DNA of 16,645 bases, taken from contig JAHIRA010000081.1 in assembly GCA_018818905.1 (NCBI GenBank), positions 1 to 16,645 of the forward strand, read 5' to 3'. Positions within the stretch are counted from its first letter, which is position 1, and each line of letters opens with the position of its first letter. A program made the position numbers and the translations under genes. The notes beneath the pieces were generated by a model, which had not been told where the DNA came from, did not search any database, and saw nothing but the letters and a program-made list of their open reading frames with translations. Shown piece after piece: positions 1 to 6,325 of this stretch. Origin of the DNA: Patescibacteria group bacterium (GTDB taxonomy: Bacteria > Patescibacteriota > JABMPQ01 > JAHIRA01).

Positions 1-708
1 CAAGAAATGGACCAAGCACAAAAAATTGTCACCCTGGGTCATGCCGCCAGAGATCAGAAACAAATCAAAGTCAGGCAGCCACTTGCCAAGGTCATGGCCT
101 ACAATGCTGAGGTTGAAACTCCGGAACTTTTTGAAATCATCAAGGACGAACTCAATGTCAAAGAAGTTGAAATAATTGGCGAAATGGACGAAGTTGTCGA
201 AGAAAAAGTCAAACTAAATTTCAAAGTAGCGGGAAAAAAATATGGTTCAGAAGTCAAGAAGCTTCATCAGGCTATCATAGAGGACAAGTTTGAACTTCTA
301 GAAAATGGCAACCTCAAGGTAGGAGAGACGGAACTTCTGCTAGGCGAATTTGAACGAGTTTATGAATCCAAAGATGATAGATACGTCGTCACTGCCGAGA
401 AAAATCTGGTTGTTATTCTTGACATAAATATTACAGATGATCTACGTAATGAAGGCTTTGCTCGGGAGGTTGTTAGACATATTCAGGAGATGAGAAAGGC
501 GGCTGATTACAAAGTCGATGATCGGATAGAAGTCTTTTTTACAGGACCGGCCGAGGTTGAAAAAGTTCTAAAGAAGTTTGCCGATTATATCAAAAACGAA
601 ACGCTCATAATTGCTGATATTACCAAAGAAAAGGTCATCGATACCGATCAAGACAACGATCTCAAGATTGACGATCACGAATTTTGGTTAGGTATCAAAA
701 AAGCTTAG
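1..708 (+). CDS. ileS: Isoleucyl-tRNA synthetase, C-terminal part (5' end outside window)
   Basis: Charges tRNA-Ile with isoleucine in the cytoplasm. The reading frame is open from base 1, so only the last 235 residues are visible; the ATG at 7 is internal. Seen: the anticodon-binding region with a segment reading GHAARDQKQIKVRQPL near the start, and a conserved block near residues 148-170 (LRNEGFAREVVRHIQEMRK) followed by a beta-rich tail. This tail matches the type-2 IleRS found in archaea, eukaryotes and some bacteria. The C-terminal Cys4 zinc finger of the E. coli-type enzyme is absent, since no cysteine occurs in the visible part. The catalytic HIGH and KMSKS motifs lie upstream, outside the window. 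The gene ends with TAG at 706-708 and is followed 34 bases later by a strong terminator, so it closes its transcription unit. Assignment to IleRS is confident; the type-2 label rests on the tail alone. Confidence 0.93.
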   Translation, partial: QEMDQAQKIVTLGHAARDQKQIKVRQPLAKVMAYNAEVETPELFEIIKDELNVKEVEIIGEMDEVVEEKVKLNFKVAGKKYGSEVKKLHQAIIEDKFELLENGNLKVGETELLLGEFERVYESKDDRYVVTAEKNLVVILDINITDDLRNEGFAREVVRHIQEMRKAADYKVDDRIEVFFTGPAEVEKVLKKFADYIKNETLIIADITKEKVIDTDQDNDLKIDDHEFWLGIKKA

Positions 709-742
709 ATGAGATAATGTATTCTCTTTTTGTTGTTTTGTT

Positions 743-770
743 GGCTCCAACCTCCCGGTTGGAGCCTTTT
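743..770 (+). terminator. Rho-independent terminator of ileS
   Basis: A perfect 10-bp stem (GGCTCCAACC at 743-752, GGTTGGAGCC at 757-766) with a 4-base loop TCCC is followed directly by TTTT. It lies 34 bases after the ileS stop. The stem word GGCTCCA recurs in two further hairpins downstream. Confidence 0.85.
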
Positions 771-820
771 GAAATACTTAGTTATCACCCTGCTGGCTTC
801 AGCCCCCCCCTCTTCTTGCT

Positions 821-844
821 GGCTCCATGGCTGTGCCTGGAGCC
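821..844. repeat. Hairpin repeat copy 2 (GGCTCCA stem)
   Basis: GGCTCCA at 821-827 pairs with TGGAGCC at 838-844. After one bulged T the stem continues as GGC (829-831) with GCC (835-837), leaving a TGT loop. No T-tract follows on either strand, so it is not an obvious terminator. It shares its outer stem with the ileS terminator and with the hairpin at 891-917. Confidence 0.65.
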
Positions 845-890
845 TAGATGCAATTACGGAAAGACCTTAAAGATTGCGGGGTCTGCAACA

Positions 891-917
891 TGGCTCCAGC
901 CAGAAGGCCTGGAGCCA
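891..917. repeat. Hairpin repeat copy 3 (GGCTCCA stem)
   Basis: TGGCTCCAG at 891-899 pairs perfectly with CTGGAGCCA at 909-917. The stem then continues with two G-C pairs across a single bulged C (908) to the loop AGAA (902-905). The bulged-stem design parallels the copy at 821-844. There is no T-tract. Confidence 0.65.
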
Positions 918-946
918 GCAAAGGGAAGTCAATTGTTTTCAAAAGA

Positions 947-994
947 CCACAAAAAAAAACGACCCCCAAGACATTTCTGTCTGGGAGCCTGTGG
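947..994 (-). terminator. Rho-independent terminator of the HTH gene (minus strand)
   Basis: Read on the minus strand, the stem CCCAGAC/GTC(T)TTGGG (plus bases 965-972 against 979-985, one bulge, 6-base loop) is followed after five bases by nine consecutive T (plus A-run 951-959). An outer CCACA/TGTGG pairing (947-951 with 990-994) could enclose the whole. It lies just past the HTH gene stop at 1009. Confidence 0.65.
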
Positions 995-1008
995 CCATAG
1001 TTGTATTG

Positions 1009-1275
1009 TCAGGAGGCATTAACCTCCTTGTTTTCGGGAGCTGAGGTGTTATTTTTCCCATTCTCTTCCGGTTGGTCTGGGAAAACCAACTCTCGCTCGG
1101 TAATTTCTATCCCGAGTGCCGCAAGGATCTTTCGCTTGGTCGCGTGTTGGCACGGATAACCTTGCTCGATCCTGTTCACTGTTAGGACAGAAATACCAGC
1201 TTTTCGAGCCAGCTCTGCCTTTGACAACATTCGTTCACCCCTGATTTTTTTCAGGTTGTTTTTTTTCATTTTCAT
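1009..1275 (-). CDS. Small Xre/Cro-family helix-turn-helix regulator
   Basis: An 88-residue DNA-binding protein, probably a repressor. Residues about 7-55 form an Xre-type HTH: the helix pair reads LSKAELARKAGISVLTVNRI (17-36), followed by EQGYPC and a helix ending KILAALGI, as in lambda Cro/C1-type domains. The tail (about 62-88) is polar and rich in Pro, Glu and Asn and looks disordered. No effector domain is present. The chosen start ATG at 1275 lies 4 bases after a purine-rich stretch, GGAAGGGAAGG (plus 1280-1290). A second in-frame ATG at 1269 sits 10 bases from the same stretch and is equally possible. The gene is divergent from recO. A perfect inverted repeat in its leader (1300-1318) suggests autoregulation and possibly control of recO. 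The regulatory target is inference; the family assignment is confident. Confidence 0.85.
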   Translation of the reverse strand: MKMKKNNLKKIRGERMLSKAELARKAGISVLTVNRIEQGYPCQHATKRKILAALGIEITERELVFPDQPEENGKNNTSAPENKEVNAS

Positions 1276-1299
1276 TTTGCCTTCCCTTCCTCAGAGTTA

Positions 1300-1318
1300 G
1301 ACTCTCCCTATGAGAGTC
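1300..1318. promoter_or_regulatory. Inverted repeat, candidate operator of the HTH regulator
   Basis: GACTCTC (1300-1306) and GAGAGTC (1312-1318) form a perfect 7-bp dyad with a 5-base spacer (CCTAT). It overlaps the expected -35 position of the recO promoter and lies just downstream of the predicted start of the HTH transcript. That is a typical place for a small Xre repressor to bind. Binding is inference. Confidence 0.5.
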
Positions 1319-1327
1319 AGTAAAAAG

Positions 1328-1336
1328 TGCTATAAT
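1328..1336 (+). promoter_or_regulatory. Extended -10 promoter of recO
   Basis: TGC followed by TATAAT (1331-1336) is a perfect extended -10 box. No recognisable -35 lies 17 bases upstream; that position falls in the inverted repeat at 1300-1318. Expected transcription start is near 1343, about 19 bases before the recO ATG. Confidence 0.65.
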
Positions 1337-1358
1337 CAACTTATATTGATAATGTGAA
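1330..1358 (-). promoter_or_regulatory. Candidate promoter of the HTH gene
   Basis: On the minus strand, TTCACA (plus 1353-1358) and TTATAG (plus 1330-1335) are separated by exactly 17 bases. The -10 box overlaps the recO -10 box on the other strand, so the two promoters would compete. Neither box is perfect consensus. Confidence 0.45.
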
Positions 1359-1361
1359 TTT

Positions 1362-2138
1362 ATGGCTTTCTACAGAACAACCGGCATCATTCTTCGCAAA
1401 ATCAACTTACAGGACCACCACAAAATCGCCACAATTTTAACTCGAGAGCGTGGAAAAGTCAAGGGAGTTTGTCGCGGAGTGCGTAAAATCAAGAGTAAAC
1501 TGGCTCCGCATCTGGAAGTGGGGGTGCTTTCTGAACTAATATTGGTTGAAGGCAAAAAGGATCTGGATACGATCACGGCGGCAAAATCTGTTGAGGTATT
1601 CAAAAATATAAGAGCTGACCTCAAAAAGGCTTCTTTCCTTTACTATTTGTGTGAAATTGTAGACTTACTGACCCCGGATCAGCATCAAGATGAAGCTGTT
1701 TTCAACCTCATGGTCGAAGCCTTGACCCATCTCAATAAAGCTGACAAAAAAGACAAAGAACTATCTTTGCTTTTGTCCTTCAAACTCAAACTTTTGAACT
1801 TAATGGGCTATCTGCCAGAATTTTATGTCTGTCTTTCCTGTGGCCAAGCCGTGACCGAAAAAGAGCATCGCTTTTCGTATTCTCGGGGAGGTTTGGTGTG
1901 TCTAAATTGTCCGAAAGAAAGCCAAGAAGTGCTTCTTAACTCCAGCGAAGTCAAAATCATGCGCTTTTTTAGCCGTGATTCTTTTGATCAAATTAACGCT
2001 CTCAATCTAGCAAGCTATAATCTCGAAAGAATTAAAACAAGTCTAGATTATTATTTCCAATACCTCTTCTCAAAAAAGATAAAATCAACTGGTTTCTTGC
2101 AGGACACAAATCCAAAAACCCAGTCCTTGAAAGGTTAG
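1362..2138 (+). CDS. recO: DNA repair protein RecO
   Basis: Recombination mediator that works with RecR to load RecA on SSB-coated gaps and anneals single strands. The 258-residue length is normal for the family. Residues 1-80 fit the N-terminal OB fold, opening with the family-typical YRTTGIILRKINLQDHHKI and the basic GKVKGVCRGVRKIKSKL. The rest is the helical C-terminal domain. It contains a CxxC...CxxC zinc site at Cys157, Cys160, Cys180 and Cys183, as in many bacterial RecO proteins. The start ATG at 1362 has no Shine-Dalgarno and follows an extended -10 promoter by about 25 bases. The gene stands alone: an HTH regulator is divergent upstream and the surface-protein gene has its own promoter downstream. 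No clear terminator was found after it. Confidence 0.93.
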   Translation: MAFYRTTGIILRKINLQDHHKIATILTRERGKVKGVCRGVRKIKSKLAPHLEVGVLSELILVEGKKDLDTITAAKSVEVFKNIRADLKKASFLYYLCEIVDLLTPDQHQDEAVFNLMVEALTHLNKADKKDKELSLLLSFKLKLLNLMGYLPEFYVCLSCGQAVTEKEHRFSYSRGGLVCLNCPKESQEVLLNSSEVKIMRFFSRDSFDQINALNLASYNLERIKTSLDYYFQYLFSKKIKSTGFLQDTNPKTQSLKG

Positions 2139-2148
2139 TATTTAAAAT

Positions 2149-2177
2149 TTGTTAAAAGATGATTTTTTTGGTATAAT
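2149..2177 (+). promoter_or_regulatory. Promoter of the large surface-protein gene
   Basis: TTGTTA (2149-2154), a 17-base spacer and TGG-TATAAT (2169-2177) form a clear sigma-70-type promoter with an extended -10. Expected transcription start is near 2184, giving a leader of about 46 bases. Confidence 0.75.
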
Positions 2178-2183
2178 ACTTCT

Positions 2184-2198
2184 AATGCGAAACGCATT
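2184..2198 (+). other. Small hairpin at the predicted 5' end of the surface-protein mRNA
   Basis: AATGCG and CGCATT form a perfect 6-bp dyad around a 3-base AAA loop. It begins at the position where transcription is predicted to start and is followed by CTCTTTTT. It could be a 5' stabilising stem-loop, a weak attenuator or a protein-binding dyad. Confidence 0.4.
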
Positions 2199-2229
2199 CT
2201 CTTTTTAATACACGAAAACAAAATAGATA

Positions 2230-5200
2230 ATGATAAAAACAAATTGGAGTGCAAAGGTGGGACTCAAGGTTATTACTTTTTTGACCGTTTTTTTGATAGG
2301 TAGTTTTTTCTTATCTACCGAACTAGCTAAGGCGGATTATTCCTGGACTCAAATCAACACCGATGGCTTTGGAGATAGTAGCAATGCTGAATCAAAGGCG
2401 GTAGCTCAATATGACGGCAATCTTTATATTGGAACCAAAAATACTAACACTGGTGGTGAAGTATGGGTTTATGATGGTAGTACTTGGACCCAGTCAGGAA
2501 CAGATGGTTTTGGTGATGCTGGCAATACTGGTATCTATTCTTTGGTTTCCGATGATACTTACTTATATGCTGGTACCTGGAGATTCTCTGATGAAAACGG
2601 TGAAGTGTGGCGCTTTGATGGATCTACTTGGACACAAATTAATGTTGATGGCTTTGGGGGAACTAATAGTTCCATTAATGCCTTAGCTGTTTATGACAGC
2701 AAACTCTACGCGGGTACTGGTAATTGGGCCACCGGATGCGAAGTGTGGCGCTATGATGGACCTACAACCTCAGATTGGACAAAGGTTGGCGATGCTGGTT
2801 TTGGTGACTCTAACAATAGCGAAGCCCTTTCCATGGGAGTCTATAATAGTAATTTGTATGTCGGAACATATAATTTCGATGGGGGGCAGGTTTGGTCTTA
2901 CGATGGGGCTAGCTGGACAGATACAACTCTTGGAAATGCTGGTTTTGGCAATGCTAATAATTCACAAGTAACCAGTTTGGTTGTTTTTGATGATGGAATA
3001 TTAGAAAAGATTTTCGCAGGAACATCCAATGGGACTGACGGAGCTGAAATATGGACATATGATGAAGCCAGTTGGACGGCAAGTAATACACCAGGTTTTT
3101 ATGGCGATAATTATAACGATAGCATTCCTTCGATGCTATCGTACGGAACATCACTTTTTGCCGGAACCAACAACTGGACTACCGGGGCTCAAGTTTGGGA
3201 GACAACTGATGGTTTGGCTTGGAATAGAATAGATCCCTACGATTCCCTTGATCCGGAAGCGCCTGAGGGAGCTGGTTTTGGCACCGGAACAGCCAATGTT
3301 GGTGTCGGAGCTCTTTCTTATTACAATAGTTATGTTAACGCAGCTACTATTGGGCAAGATGGGGCCTCGGCCACAACGGTTTGGGCCGGGGGAGAAGATG
3401 CTGATCCACCAATCTTTGCCAATAAAAACCCAGCCGATGGGGAAACAGATGTTTTTAATGAAGCTATAGTTTATTATGAAATCCAAAGCACTACCCAGGT
3501 AGATTTGGGGACAATTGAGACCGTCATAGCCGGGGCAACAGCCGTTAGCAGTGGAGGCTGCCAGGCAGGGTTTTCTTGTATTTTCACTCCCAACGGCACT
3601 GGTTATGATGTCTATATTAGTAAAAGCACCCCCTACTCCTATGAAGAAGTAGTGGTTGTCGAAGCTTCAGCCAGTAATGGCGTATCTGGTAGTGATACTT
3701 GGGGGTTTATTATCGGGGATGAACCTGTTACCCCGACTTTCTCAGCTCAGTTTCCAGCCGATGGAGCAACAGGTGTGGCCAGAAACGCAAACGTTACCTT
3801 TGAAGCTGATGCGCCAACCTCAGGTATCAATCTAAATACTCTGCAAGTCTCCATTGCTAGCTCCAATGCTGTTGTTGACGGTTCATGCCAAAGTGGTTAC
3901 AGCTGTACTTTTACTGAAGATGGATCGCTTGGTTATGACGTGACTGTTAATCCTGAGACTGATTTTTCATACGGAGCCAGCGTTGCCGTACAAGCCACCG
4001 TGGAAAGTAATGATGCTGTCTCGACCACTTCTAATTGGTCTTTTACTGTGATGCAAGACGCTTCCAGCGATTCAGCTACCATTAACCCGCCCTCAAAAAC
4101 ATCAGAAGATTCTATCCAAGTCACTATTACCCCCGATGATGGCGACTCAAGTGATATCGATGAAATTAGATACACTAGCGATGGCACGAATCCAGGCCAA
4201 AGTTCCACTCTTTATTCTGGCCCATTCAGTATTAGCCAAAAAGGAACCACTACTATCAAGTGGGTAGCTTACAATTCTGTTGGTGAAGCTCTAAGTTCCG
4301 GTCAAGAAAACTATTATCTCCCCAATACCGGCATTGTTCCAAACTGCCATTACCCTGATACAAAGCAATGCTATGGTCCGCAAGATTTTAGCTTTACCAC
4401 CGCTGAATCTGACGAAGTTATTCTCTACACCACAGACAATGATAGTCCACTATCGTTCTCCATGACCGAGGCTCAAAAAGATGGCGATGGTCTCTCTAAG
4501 GATTTTCTGGCCAAAGCCCAGACACTGACTGATCCCAAGGAACTAAATATTGGAGAGAACACCAAAATAAGGTTTGCGTCCAGAAATAGATACGGACAAC
4601 TTTCAGCAGTTTACTATAAGGATGTGATTCTCAACTTCCCTCATATTCTCACCGTTCCGGACCCTGGTTTTAATTCACACATATTGGGCTTCAGATACGA
4701 TGGCAAAAGAATTGTGACTCCCAATTTTATTTTTGGACCGGCTGGCAAGCAAGGTCTTTCTATGACAGCCGGGGACTTGACGGGTGATGGTCGAGATGAA
4801 ATTGTAGTTTCTCCTGGAGCTGGTAAATCTTCCGATCTCTATGTTTTTCGTTATGAACCGGCCGGCGGTGAGGCTCCCGAGAAATATGAATTTGAATTCT
4901 TGGCCGTGGCCAAAAATGTTTACCAAGACGATAGTCTTAGAACAGGCCTCAATTTAGCAGTCGCCGATATCAATGGTGACGACAAGGGCGAGATAATTAC
5001 AGTTCCTAAAGAAGGTGGCAAAAGTCACGTTTTGGCTTTTAAATACCAAGAAGAAACACTCGATACTGGTACGGTCAGAAAAAGTATTAGACAAACTACC
5101 GATGCAAATTTCTATGCCTTTGGTGGAAGTAATGACACCGCGAATGATTACGTCGGTGGAACAGAAGTCACTGCAGCTGACATGGACAATAATGGTAAAG

Positions 5201-5667
5201 CTGAAATCATAACCGCTTCCAATACCGGTCAAATCCGGATATTCGACAAGAAGGGGCAACAAAAATTCACGACAGGCTTTCATCCTTACGGCAAGAGCGC
5301 TCGGCTACCAGTCTTTATCAAGGCAACAAGTATCAATGAAGGCAGTGTTCCAGAGATTGTTGCTGTTCCCAAAAAAGGTACCCCTCACATTCTTTTTCTT
5401 GATAAATATGGTCAGAAAATATTGACTCCTAACTTTGTTCCCAGGAAAAACAATGGTCAAGAAAACAGAATGACTCTTTCTGATGTAGATTTTGACAGCA
5501 AGCCAGAAGTAGTTCTCCAAACTTTTGGTCTTGATAAGAAGCCATATCTCAAGGTCTACGATCCAGAAAGCAATGAAACCAAGAACATTGGCATGAAACC
5601 AAATTATCCCGGATATACCGGTAGTTTAACTATCACCTCTGGGATCTGGTCGGGAAGTGCAAACTAG
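2230..5667 (+). CDS. Large secreted multi-domain surface protein (propeller, Ig-like, FG-GAP repeats)
   Basis: A 1145-residue exported protein of unknown specific role, probably cell-surface or secreted and possibly adhesive. Residues 1-35 are a signal peptide: basic start, hydrophobic core FLTVFLIGSFFL, then a site after ELAKA. Residues about 38-390 hold seven degenerate repeats of about 50 residues with GFG, LYAGT and EVW.YDG.SW signatures, consistent with a seven-bladed propeller. Two Big_5-type Ig-like domains start near 393 and 498; each has NPADG/FPADG and a paired Gly-x-Cys-Gln-x-Gly-x-Ser-Cys. Two chitobiase C-terminal-like modules follow (about 615-690 and 710-800). The C-terminal third carries FG-GAP-type repeats with calcium-loop motifs at 849 (DLTGDGRDE), 913 (DINGDDKGE), 984 (DMDNNGKAE) and 1085 (DVDFDSKPE). 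No sortase motif or C-terminal membrane anchor is visible. The start at 2230 has no Shine-Dalgarno. Domain types are family-level calls by eye. Confidence 0.85.
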   Translation: MIKTNWSAKVGLKVITFLTVFLIGSFFLSTELAKADYSWTQINTDGFGDSSNAESKAVAQYDGNLYIGTKNTNTGGEVWVYDGSTWTQSGTDGFGDAGNTGIYSLVSDDTYLYAGTWRFSDENGEVWRFDGSTWTQINVDGFGGTNSSINALAVYDSKLYAGTGNWATGCEVWRYDGPTTSDWTKVGDAGFGDSNNSEALSMGVYNSNLYVGTYNFDGGQVWSYDGASWTDTTLGNAGFGNANNSQVTSLVVFDDGILEKIFAGTSNGTDGAEIWTYDEASWTASNTPGFYGDNYNDSIPSMLSYGTSLFAGTNNWTTGAQVWETTDGLAWNRIDPYDSLDPEAPEGAGFGTGTANVGVGALSYYNSYVNAATIGQDGASATTVWAGGEDADPPIFANKNPADGETDVFNEAIVYYEIQSTTQVDLGTIETVIAGATAVSSGGCQAGFSCIFTPNGTGYDVYISKSTPYSYEEVVVVEASASNGVSGSDTWGFIIGDEPVTPTFSAQFPADGATGVARNANVTFEADAPTSGINLNTLQVSIASSNAVVDGSCQSGYSCTFTEDGSLGYDVTVNPETDFSYGASVAVQATVESNDAVSTTSNWSFTVMQDASSDSATINPPSKTSEDSIQVTITPDDGDSSDIDEIRYTSDGTNPGQSSTLYSGPFSISQKGTTTIKWVAYNSVGEALSSGQENYYLPNTGIVPNCHYPDTKQCYGPQDFSFTTAESDEVILYTTDNDSPLSFSMTEAQKDGDGLSKDFLAKAQTLTDPKELNIGENTKIRFASRNRYGQLSAVYYKDVILNFPHILTVPDPGFNSHILGFRYDGKRIVTPNFIFGPAGKQGLSMTAGDLTGDGRDEIVVSPGAGKSSDLYVFRYEPAGGEAPEKYEFEFLAVAKNVYQDDSLRTGLNLAVADINGDDKGEIITVPKEGGKSHVLAFKYQEETLDTGTVRKSIRQTTDANFYAFGGSNDTANDYVGGTEVTAADMDNNGKAEIITASNTGQIRIFDKKGQQKFTTGFHPYGKSARLPVFIKATSINEGSVPEIVAVPKKGTPHILFLDKYGQKILTPNFVPRKNNGQENRMTLSDVDFDSKPEVVLQTFGLDKKPYLKVYDPESNETKNIGMKPNYPGYTGSLTITSGIWSGSAN
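2335..3400 (+). repeat. Seven tandem ~50-codon repeats (predicted beta-propeller)
   Basis: Each unit runs roughly: Gly-Phe-Gly, polar Asn-rich segment, Ser/Ala-Leu-x-Val-Tyr-Asp, LYAGT, Gly-Gly-Glu-Val-Trp-x-Tyr-Asp-Gly, then Ser-Trp. Units 1-4 are very alike (EVWVYDGSTW, EVWRFDGSTW, EVWRYDG, QVWSYDGASW). Units 5 and 6 drift, and unit 7 (about residues 350-390, ending TTVWAGGED) is the most degenerate. A count of seven suits a closed propeller, with the last blade possibly completed by the N-terminal strand. Confidence 0.65.
4650..5640 (+). repeat. FG-GAP/VCBS-like repeat block
   Basis: Four to five units share the pattern Asp-x-x/Asp-x-Asp/Asn-Gly-x-x-Glu-(Ile/Val)-(Ile/Val) followed by a strand such as VLAFKY, RIFDKKG, LFLDKYG or LKVYDPE. 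The aspartate loops resemble the calcium sites of integrin-alpha propellers. One unit (VPEIVAVPKKG, near 5347) has lost most of its Asp loop. Confidence 0.65.
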
Positions 5668-5673
5668 CACTAT

Positions 5674-5702
5674 TTGATAAAAGAACCTTTTTCTGTTATA
5701 AT
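5674..5702 (+). promoter_or_regulatory. Promoter of the lemA unit
   Basis: TTGATA (5674-5679), a 17-base spacer and TGT-TATAAT (5694-5702) make the best promoter of the window. Expected start is near 5709, about 23 bases before the lemA ATG. It lies 6 bases after the stop of the upstream gene, so little room is left for a terminator. Confidence 0.8.
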
Positions 5703-5731
5703 TTTAGCCATACAAGTTAATAAATTTTCAA

Positions 5732-6316
5732 ATGAAAAAAGGACTCATTGCCTGTGGGGTGATTGCGGCTGTTCTTATAGTTCTCGTTGCCGCCATAGCC
5801 ATTTATCTGATTGGTACATACAATTCTTTGGTCAAAGCCAGCGAGAATGTTGATAACAAATGGGCCCAGGTAGAAAACCAATATCAGCGTCGCGCCGATC
5901 TGATTCCCAATCTGGTGGAAACGGTCAAAGGTATTACCAAACAAGAGCAAGAAGTATTTATAGAGGTTACCAAACTCAGATCTCAATGGGGGGAAGCCAA
6001 AGCTTCCGGGGATAGAAATGCTGAGATAGATGCTGCCAATGGTATGGATGGAGCTATTTCAAGACTTCTTCTGGTAGCAGAAAACTACCCCGAGCTTAAA
6101 TCAAACGAGAATTTCTTGCAGCTTCAAGCCCAGCTTGAGGGCACAGAAAATCGAGTTGCTGTCGAACGCAAAAGGTATAACGACGAGGTCACGATTTATA
6201 ACAAAAAAATAAAAGTTTTCCCAACCAAGTTTATAGCAGATATGTTTGGCTTTGATGCGTCAGAATATTTTGAGGCAGAGGCCGGAGCCGAGAATGCACC
6301 AGACGTCAAATTTTAG
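5732..6316 (+). CDS. lemA: LemA family membrane protein
   Basis: A 194-residue membrane-anchored helical protein; the cellular role of LemA proteins is not well defined. Residues about 5-28 are a single N-terminal membrane segment (ACGVIAAVLIVLVAAIAIYL). The family signature follows: YNSLVKASENVDNKWAQVE, then NQYQRRADLIPNLVETVKG (residues 49-67), a central AISRLLLVAENYPELKSNENF and the terminal VERKRYNDEV...Y motif. The length is normal. The body after the anchor is probably outside the membrane. The start at 5732 has no Shine-Dalgarno. The TPM-domain gene begins 9 bases after its stop, a pairing seen in many bacteria, so the two are probably co-transcribed and may act together at the envelope. 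Confidence 0.93.
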   Translation: MKKGLIACGVIAAVLIVLVAAIAIYLIGTYNSLVKASENVDNKWAQVENQYQRRADLIPNLVETVKGITKQEQEVFIEVTKLRSQWGEAKASGDRNAEIDAANGMDGAISRLLLVAENYPELKSNENFLQLQAQLEGTENRVAVERKRYNDEVTIYNKKIKVFPTKFIADMFGFDASEYFEAEAGAENAPDVKF

Positions 6317-6325
6317 CCTGATTTC

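Larger units (their letters stand above)
709..1008. other. Non-coding gap with three related hairpins and two terminators
   Basis: This 300-base gap between ileS and the convergent HTH gene shows no convincing coding potential. The one open frame across it (684-1022) overlaps the ileS end, has low-complexity composition and encodes the hairpin repeats. The gap holds the ileS terminator (743-770), two more hairpins built on GGCTCCA/TGGAGCC (821-844 and 891-917), a run of eight or more C near 803, and the minus-strand terminator of the HTH gene (947-994). Confidence 0.7.

Noticed and set aside
743..917. Possible CRISPR-like array from repeated GGCTCCA words
   Set aside because: The repeats are arms of hairpins of 7-10 bases with unequal spacing, and there are no uniform repeats or spacers and no cas genes.
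684..1022. Plus-strand open frame of 112 codons across the gap after ileS
   Set aside because: It overlaps the ileS end, runs through a terminator and two hairpins and the end of the HTH gene, and has unstructured low-complexity composition.
2230..5667. Sortase or C-terminal anchor on the large surface protein
   Set aside because: The C-terminus has no LPxTG-like motif, hydrophobic segment or basic tail.
5674..5692. Terminator for the surface-protein gene (AAAAG/CTTTT)
   Set aside because: The stem is only five weak pairs and overlaps the -35 and spacer of the lemA promoter.
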